Assembly (NCBI RefSeq): GCF_024756235.1
Contig: NZ_JANUGY010000011.1
Coordinates: forward strand, 62,001 to 126,000
Direction: 5' to 3'
From: Massilia kyonggiensis
Lineage (GTDB): Bacteria; Pseudomonadota; Gammaproteobacteria; Burkholderiales; Burkholderiaceae_D
Length of the DNA: 64,000 bases
This document shows positions 59,038 to 64,000 of the stretch, in pieces (within the stretch, counting starts at the first letter, position 1; each line of letters starts with the position of its first letter). Below the pieces are notes generated by a model that was not told the DNA's origin, did not search any database, and saw only the letters and a program-made list of their open reading frames with translations. The position numbers and the translations under genes are program-made.

Positions 59038-60075
59038 ATGATCAAAGTTGGCATCGTTGGCGGCACCGGCTACACGGGCGTGGAATTGCTGCGCCTGCTC
59101 GCTGCCCACCCCGAGGCGCAGCTGACCGCCATCACTTCGCGCAAGGAAGACGGCCTGCCCGTCGCCGACATGTTTCCCTCGCTGCGCGGCCACGTCGACA
59201 TCGCGTTCTCGAGCCCGGACAAGGCGGACCTGAAGCAGTGCGACGTCGTGTTCTTCGCAACGCCGCACGGCGTCGCCATGGCCCAGGCGCCCGAGCTGAT
59301 CGCCGCAGGCGTGAAAGTGATCGACCTCGCGGCCGACTTCCGCCTGAAGGACCAGGCCACGTTCGAGAAGTGGTACAAGATCCCGCACAGCGCGCCGGAC
59401 CTGCTGGAAGAGGCCGTCTACGGCCTGCCGGAACTGAACCGCGAAGACATCAAGAAGGCGCGCCTGATCGCCAACCCGGGCTGCTATCCGACCACGATGC
59501 AGCTGGGCTTTTATCCGCTGCTGAAGGCGGGCATCATCGATGCCGGCAACCTGATCGCCGACGCCAAGTCGGGCGTGTCCGGCGCCGGCCGCAAGGCCGA
59601 GATCGGCACGCTGTTCTCGGAGGCGAGCGACAACTTCAAGGCCTATGGCGTGCACGGCCACCGCCACACGCCGGAGACGTCGGCCCAGCTGCAGCGCTAC
59701 ACGGACCAGAAGGTCGGCCTGATCTTCACGCCGCACCTCGTGCCGATGATCCGCGGCATGCATTCGACCTTGTACGCGCGCCTCACGCAGGACATCACGA
59801 ACGAAGCCCTGCAAGCCCTGTTCGAAGAGCAGTACAAGGATGCGGAATTCGTCGACGTCATGCCGTTCGGCTCGCACCCGGAAACCCGCTCGACGCGCGG
59901 CTCGAACATGCTGCGCATCGCGCTGCACCGTCCGGACAACGGCAACACGGTCGTCATCCTGGTCGTGCAGGACAACCTCGTCAAGGGCGCGTCCGGCCAG
60001 GCCGTGCAGTGCATGAACCTGATGTTCGGCCTGCCGGAAAGCACCGGTCTGAAGCAGATCGCGCTGCTGCCGTAA
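59038..60075 (+). CDS. argC: N-acetyl-gamma-glutamyl-phosphate reductase
   Basis: Third step of arginine synthesis: NADPH-dependent reduction of N-acetylglutamyl phosphate. The 345-aa protein has the N-terminal Rossmann motif [18 protein letters not shown], the catalytic Cys in IANPGCYPT, and the active His region [17 protein letters not shown] precedes the ATG at 59038. It follows rplM-rpsI, but the repeat block and terminator separate it from them. Confidence 0.97.
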   Translation: MIKVGIVGGTGYTGVELLRLLAAHPEAQLTAITSRKEDGLPVADMFPSLRGHVDIAFSSPDKADLKQCDVVFFATPHGVAMAQAPELIAAGVKVIDLAADFRLKDQATFEKWYKIPHSAPDLLEEAVYGLPELNREDIKKARLIANPGCYPTTMQLGFYPLLKAGIIDAGNLIADAKSGVSGAGRKAEIGTLFSEASDNFKAYGVHGHRHTPETSAQLQRYTDQKVGLIFTPHLVPMIRGMHSTLYARLTQDITNEALQALFEEQYKDAEFVDVMPFGSHPETRSTRGSNMLRIALHRPDNGNTVVILVVQDNLVKGASGQAVQCMNLMFGLPESTGLKQIALLP

Positions 60076-60229
60076 TTCTAGCCGGGACGTTCGTCCCGAG
60101 CGGCGATTGGCCCCCCAGGCCAATCGCCTCCCGACAAGCTTTGATCTGCAGACACAGATCAAGGCGACCTGTGTTGGCAACGGTACATTGACCGTTGGAC
60201 AGAGCCAACGCCAAGCACAGGGGACAATC

Positions 60230-60643
60230 ATGTTCGGTCGTAACGCAAAAAGCGAAATCGATAGCCTGATCGGTATTTCCGCACGCATCGAAGGGGATCT
60301 CGTGTTCACCGGCGGGCTGCGCATCGACGGCGAGGTGCACGGCAACGTGGTGGCCGCGGACGGCAACGAGAGTGTGCTGATCGTGTCCGAACACGCGCGC
60401 ATCGAAGGCGAGGTGCGCTGTGCCAACCTGGTCGTCAACGGGTATATCGCGGGGACGGTGTATTCGTCCGACCTCCTTGAATTGCAGCCGAAAGGCCGCA
60501 TACATGGGGATGTCCATTACCGCCTGCTGGAAATGCATGGCGGCGCCCTCGTCACCGGCAAGCTGACCCACCATGCCGAGCCGGTGCCGGCCGCCGAACC
60601 CGTTTTCCACCTCGGCGTGGCGGCCGAAGGGGCTTCAGCATGA
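60230..60643 (+). CDS. Bactofilin family protein
   Basis: Small cytoskeletal protein (137 aa) that self-assembles into filaments, often membrane-associated, with roles in shape or polarity. The core (about 15-115) is a beta-helix with repeated hydrophobic-glycine turns: SLIGISARIEGDLVFTGGLR, IDGEVHGNV, SEHARIEGEV and PKGRIHGDVHY. AGGGGA precedes the ATG at 60230. It lies between argC and erpA, a common betaproteobacterial place. Confidence 0.92.
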   Translation: MFGRNAKSEIDSLIGISARIEGDLVFTGGLRIDGEVHGNVVAADGNESVLIVSEHARIEGEVRCANLVVNGYIAGTVYSSDLLELQPKGRIHGDVHYRLLEMHGGALVTGKLTHHAEPVPAAEPVFHLGVAAEGASA

Positions 60644-60697
60644 CTGGCGCCAACGGTCTATAATGGACGAAATCCGAATCCAATCAGGAGTTTATCC

Positions 60698-61069
60698 ATG
60701 AATGCAGTCGCCGAAGTGCAAAACGCACAAGACACGATCCCCGCGCCCATCAACTTCACCGACAGCGCTGCCCAGAAAGTTGCCCAGCTGATCGAGGAAG
60801 AAGGCAATCCCGACCTGAAACTGCGCGTGTTCGTGCAGGGTGGCGGTTGCTCGGGCTTCCAGTACGGCTTCACCTTCGACGAAATCGTGAACGAAGACGA
60901 TACGACGATGGAAAAGAATGGCGTCACCCTGCTGATCGACTCGATGAGCTACCAGTACCTGGTCGGCGCCGAGATCGACTACAAGGACGACCTCGAAGGC
61001 GCCCAGTTCGTCATCAAGAACCCGAACGCCCAGTCGACCTGCGGCTGCGGCTCGTCGTTCTCGATGTAA
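60698..61069 (+). CDS. erpA: Iron-sulfur cluster insertion protein ErpA
   Basis: A-type Fe-S carrier (123 aa) that delivers clusters to apoproteins. The three conserved cysteines are Cys51 in [11 protein letters not shown] and Cys115/Cys117 in the C-terminal [14 protein letters not shown] lies seven bases before the ATG and a strong terminator follows. Confidence 0.96.
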   Translation: MNAVAEVQNAQDTIPAPINFTDSAAQKVAQLIEEEGNPDLKLRVFVQGGGCSGFQYGFTFDEIVNEDDTTMEKNGVTLLIDSMSYQYLVGAEIDYKDDLEGAQFVIKNPNAQSTCGCGSSFSM

Positions 61070-61090
61070 GCACTACCAGCTTCGACATCG

Positions 61091-61125
61091 AAAACCGCCT
61101 CGGCATTGCCGGGGCGGTTTTTTTT
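61091..61125 (+). terminator. Intrinsic terminator after erpA
   Basis: AAAACCGCC pairs with GGCGGTTTT, with an inner CGGC/GCCG stem, followed by a long T run. Confidence 0.92.
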
Positions 61126-61173
61126 CGTCCTTAGGAAGTGTTGGATGCCGCCGTAATGACAAGTCAATAACAA

Positions 61174-61201
61174 TTGCTAACAGTCATGCGCGTAGTACAC
61201 T
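61174..61201 (+). promoter_or_regulatory. Candidate promoter of the GH8-GH3 pair
   Basis: TTGCTA (61174-61179), 16 bases, TACACT (61196-61201), 62 bases before the GH8 start. CAATTG at the -35 and TACACTGAT at the -10 also occur in the TonB receptor promoter. Confidence 0.5.
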
Positions 61202-61263
61202 GATCAGGCCCCACGAATGTGGCGGCAAGGAGACATACAACCCCTATAAACGAGAGAAAAACA

Positions 61264-62715
61264 ATGTCGAGGGCACCAATCTTACTTTGCGGTGTTACCG
61301 CTATCATCCTCGCCTGGGCCGGTGCCGCCCAGGCGCAAACACCATCCACCCACAACGCTGCCGCCACCACGGCAGCCACCGACGACGGCACCGGCGCCTA
61401 CCGCACGCAGCGCTACCGCAACCTGTTCGCCGAACGCCTGGGCCGCAGCCCGCAAGAGACGCACGCAAAGATCGAGCGCGCCTTCCAGAAGCTGTTCCAC
61501 GGCGACGGCCAGGAAGAGCGCGTCTACTTCGAGACGGGCGCCAACGCCAACGGCACGCTCGCGTACATCACGGACTGGGCCAACAACGACGCCCGCACGG
61601 AAGGCATGAGCTACGGCATGATGATCGCCGTCCAGCTCGGCAAGAAGCGCGAGTTCGACGCGCTGTGGAACTGGTCGAAGACCTACATGCTCACGACCGA
61701 TCCCGCCAATCCGTCGCGCGGCTATTTCGCGTGGTCGATGGGCACGGACGGCACGCCCCGCGCCACCGGGGCCGCGCCGGACGGCGAGGAATACTATGCG
61801 ATGGCGCTGTACTTCGCGGCGCGGCGCTGGGGCAACGGGAAGGGCATCTACGACTACCAGAAGGAAGCGGATACCATCCTGCGCGGCATGCGGCACCACC
61901 CCGTCGTGACGGCCACGCCGCCGTTCCGCATCCATCCGGGCGACACACCGTTCGTCGAACCGGACACGCCCTGGCCCAGTCCCAACAACCGCCGCGAACA
62001 GGAACAGGCGCAGAAAGCGGGCAAGCCGTGGCCGCCGCAGCGTCCGCACCGCGAGCCGCGCCCTGTCACCGTCGGACCGATGGTCGACGAGGCCCACGCG
62101 ATGGTCCGCTTCGTGCCGGAGACGTTCATCCCCGGCACCGACCCGTCTTACCACCTGCCCGCGTTCTACGAGCTGTGGGCGCGCTGGGGCCCGCGCGAAG
62201 ACCGCGCGTTCTGGGCGCGTGCGGCAAACGTCAGCCGCGATTTCTTCGTGAAGACGGCCGATCCCGCGACGGGTCTCGGCCCCGACCGCGCCGATTTCGA
62301 CGGCACGCCGCTGAAGAACTGGGACGGCAGCCCGGGTTCGTTCGGCTACGACAGCTGGCGCACGATCAGCAACTGGTCCGTCGACCGCAGCTGGTGGAAC
62401 AAGGACCCGCGCCAGCAGGCGCTGTCCGACCGCGTCCAGCGCTTCCTGGCCGGGCAGGGGATCGACCGCTTCGCCGACCGTTACACGCTGGACGGCAAGC
62501 CGCTGTCCGACCGCCACTCGACCGGCATGCTGGCGGCGGCCGCCGTCGGCAGCCTGGCGGCCACGCCGGGACAGGTGTCCGATGACTTCCTGCGCGCGCT
62601 GTGGGATACGCCCGTGCCCAGCGGCGAGCAGCGCTACTTCGACGGCATGCTGTACCTGATGAGCATGATGCACCTGGGCGGCGAGTTCCGCGTGATCGAT
62701 GGCACCCACAAATAA
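61264..62715 (+). CDS. Glycoside hydrolase family 8, exo-oligoxylanase-like
   Basis: Exported glycosidase of 483 aa. After a signal peptide (about 1-24, AQA-Q) the alpha/alpha-barrel begins. The GH8 acid is probably Glu113 in DARTEGMSYGMM, followed by the family stretch FDALWNWSKTYM, and SRGYFAWSMGTDGTPRATG with GEEYYAMALYFA. The pattern is closest to reducing-end xylose-releasing exo-oligoxylanases rather than cellulases such as BcsZ; this is judged by eye. The GH3 gene follows 13 bases after the stop, which supports oligosaccharide breakdown. Confidence 0.87.
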   Translation: MSRAPILLCGVTAIILAWAGAAQAQTPSTHNAAATTAATDDGTGAYRTQRYRNLFAERLGRSPQETHAKIERAFQKLFHGDGQEERVYFETGANANGTLAYITDWANNDARTEGMSYGMMIAVQLGKKREFDALWNWSKTYMLTTDPANPSRGYFAWSMGTDGTPRATGAAPDGEEYYAMALYFAARRWGNGKGIYDYQKEADTILRGMRHHPVVTATPPFRIHPGDTPFVEPDTPWPSPNNRREQEQAQKAGKPWPPQRPHREPRPVTVGPMVDEAHAMVRFVPETFIPGTDPSYHLPAFYELWARWGPREDRAFWARAANVSRDFFVKTADPATGLGPDRADFDGTPLKNWDGSPGSFGYDSWRTISNWSVDRSWWNKDPRQQALSDRVQRFLAGQGIDRFADRYTLDGKPLSDRHSTGMLAAAAVGSLAATPGQVSDDFLRALWDTPVPSGEQRYFDGMLYLMSMMHLGGEFRVIDGTHK

Positions 62716-62728
62716 CAAGGAGACAAGC

Positions 62729-64000
62729 ATGATGAAACAGACGACCGTCGCCGTCCTCCTCGCCTGCGCGGCGCTGGGCGCACAGGCGCAGGACCGCGCG
62801 TGGCTCGACAAATCGAAATCCGCCGACGAGCGCGCCCGCGCCGCCGTCGCCGCGATGACGCTCGACGAAAAACTGCTGCTGATCGTCAGCTACACGGACA
62901 AGAAAGACCTGGCGAAGCAGCCGGACGACATCGTGCCGCCGGCGATCAAGGCCGACGTCGCCGCGCACCACATCGAGGGCTCGGCTGGCTACGTGCCGGG
63001 GATCCCGCGCCTCGGCATTCCGCCGCAGTGGCAGACCGACGCGTCGATCGGCGTGCGCGTGGGCGGCATGGAGCGCACGGCGCTCCCGTCCTCGCTGGCG
63101 ACGGCGGCCAGCTTCGATCCGGCCGTCGTCGAGGCGGGCGGACGCATGATCGCGGACGAGGCACGCGCATCGGGCTTCAACACATTCCTCGCGGGCGGTG
63201 CGAACCTGGCGCGCGAGCCGCGCAACGGCCGCAATTTCGAATACGTGGGCGAGGACCCGCTGCTGGCCGGCCGCATGGCGGCGGGCCTGATCAACGGCAT
63301 CCAGTCGCGCCACATGGTCTCCACGATGAAGCACTTCGCCGTCAACGACCACGAAAGCCAGCGCACGACGGTCGACGTCACGATCTCGCCCGAGGCGATG
63401 CGCCAGTCGGACCTGCTCGCGTTCGAGATCGTCAACGACCTGTCGAAGCCCGGCTCCGTCATGTGCTCGTACAACCTCGTGAACGGCCGCTGGGCGTGCG
63501 AGAACGAGTACCTGCTGAACAAGACGCTGAAGCAGGACTGGAGGTTCAAGGGCTATGTGATGGCCGACTGGGGCGCCGTCCACTCGACGGCGGACGCGGC
63601 CAACTATGGCCTCGACCAGTTCACGGGCTACCCGTGCTGCAACCACCACGGCCCGTTCTACTCGGCGAAGAATTTCAAGGAGGCGATGAACAAGGGCGAC
63701 GTGTCGATGCGCCGCCTCGACGACATGGCGCAGCGCATCCTGTGGCCGCTGTTCCAGACCGGCGTGTTCGACGATCCGCCGAAGGTCGGCAAGATCGATT
63801 TCGCCGCGCATGCGAACGTTGCGCAGCGCGCCGCCGAGGAATCGCTCGTGCTGCTGAAGAACGAGGGCAACCTGCTGCCGCTGGCGAACGTGAAGTCGGT
63901 GGCCGTCATCGGCGGTCATGCGGACAAGGGCGTGCTGGCGGGCGGCGGGTCGTCCGGCGTGACGCCGGTCGGCGGCAATGCCGTGCCGAACCTGGAACCG
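62729..64000 (+). CDS. Glycoside hydrolase family 3 (C-terminus beyond window)
   Basis: Exported beta-glucosidase or beta-xylosidase-type enzyme; 424 residues are visible and the gene runs off the right edge. A signal peptide (about 1-20, ending AQA-Q) leads into the GH3 N-terminal barrel. Motifs include GGANLAREPRNGRNFEYVGE, the conserved MKHFAVNDHE, and the nucleophile Asp280 in GYVMADWGAVHS. The start of the second domain is seen (ESLVLLKNEGNLLPL). AAGGAG (62717-62722) precedes the ATG, so it is cotranscribed with the GH8 gene. Confidence 0.93.
   Translation, partial: MMKQTTVAVLLACAALGAQAQDRAWLDKSKSADERARAAVAAMTLDEKLLLIVSYTDKKDLAKQPDDIVPPAIKADVAAHHIEGSAGYVPGIPRLGIPPQWQTDASIGVRVGGMERTALPSSLATAASFDPAVVEAGGRMIADEARASGFNTFLAGGANLAREPRNGRNFEYVGEDPLLAGRMAAGLINGIQSRHMVSTMKHFAVNDHESQRTTVDVTISPEAMRQSDLLAFEIVNDLSKPGSVMCSYNLVNGRWACENEYLLNKTLKQDWRFKGYVMADWGAVHSTADAANYGLDQFTGYPCCNHHGPFYSAKNFKEAMNKGDVSMRRLDDMAQRILWPLFQTGVFDDPPKVGKIDFAAHANVAQRAAEESLVLLKNEGNLLPLANVKSVAVIGGHADKGVLAGGGSSGVTPVGGNAVPNLEP

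Overview
The window is GC-rich DNA with tightly packed genes from a betaproteobacterium, most likely an Oxalobacteraceae member of the Massilia/Telluria/Duganella group. This rests on protein families and gene orders recognised by eye: dprA-smg-topB, rplM-rpsI with argC, bactofilin and erpA, mreBCD-mrdA-rodA-rlpA, rsmB-DUF4390-ntrYX, and a DUF3567 protein. It is inference; no search was run. Most of the window is chromosomal housekeeping sequence, with a few accessory blocks.

Layout. 1-1.7 kb: gatA (cut by the window edge) and gatC, leftward. 2.0-9.0 kb: rod-shape operon mreB-mreC-mreD-mrdA-rodA-rlpA. 9.0-12.7 kb: a TonB-dependent receptor with a long AT-rich leader holding two copies of a palindromic operator-like motif, then a lone lpxD. 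13.9-20.1 kb: leftward operon argS-SPOR-dsbA-SDR-birA-coaX-SPOR, mostly joined by ATGA overlaps. 20.3-25.9 kb: rsmB, DUF4390, the histidine kinase NtrY, an NtrX-like regulator without an AAA+ domain, and a small CLCC protein. 26.1-28.7 kb: DUF3567, a class II glutamine amidotransferase and an EAL-HDOD protein. 28.7-35.4 kb: carotenoid cluster crtE-X-Y-I-B leftward with crtZ on the other strand, the arrangement known from Pantoea/Erwinia, predicting zeaxanthin glucosides. 35.5-39.3 kb: full-length metH. 39.6 kb: an orphan BrnA-like protein. 40.0-47.5 kb: def-fmt leftward; LysM-dprA-smg-topB rightward. 47.6-52.4 kb: an orphan antitoxin-like gene, an ABC permease fused to an M1 peptidase, and its ATPase. 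52.6-57.6 kb: a hypothetical gene, coq7, an OsmC protein, a NatAB-type ABC exporter and an S33-type hydrolase. 57.8-61.1 kb: rplM-rpsI, a REP/MITE-like repeat block, argC, bactofilin and erpA. 61.3-64 kb: a GH8 exo-oligoxylanase-like enzyme and a GH3 glycosidase cut by the window end.

How the parts relate. The mre/mrd/rlpA operon handles elongation and septal peptidoglycan, and two further SPOR proteins in the argS operon fit cell-envelope work. The GH8/GH3 pair should degrade xylo- or gluco-oligosaccharides. Its promoter shares landmarks with that of the TonB receptor at 9.5 kb, which hints at common control. The carotenoid block is a complete pathway from prenyl diphosphates to a glycosylated carotenoid.

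No rRNA, tRNA, CRISPR array, prophage or transposase gene was seen. No clearly new system stands out. The least explained items are the ABC-permease/M1 peptidase fusion, the CLCC protein coupled to ntrX, the two orphan antitoxin-like genes, the GGGGTCAGAGCAC repeat family, and the receptor leader.
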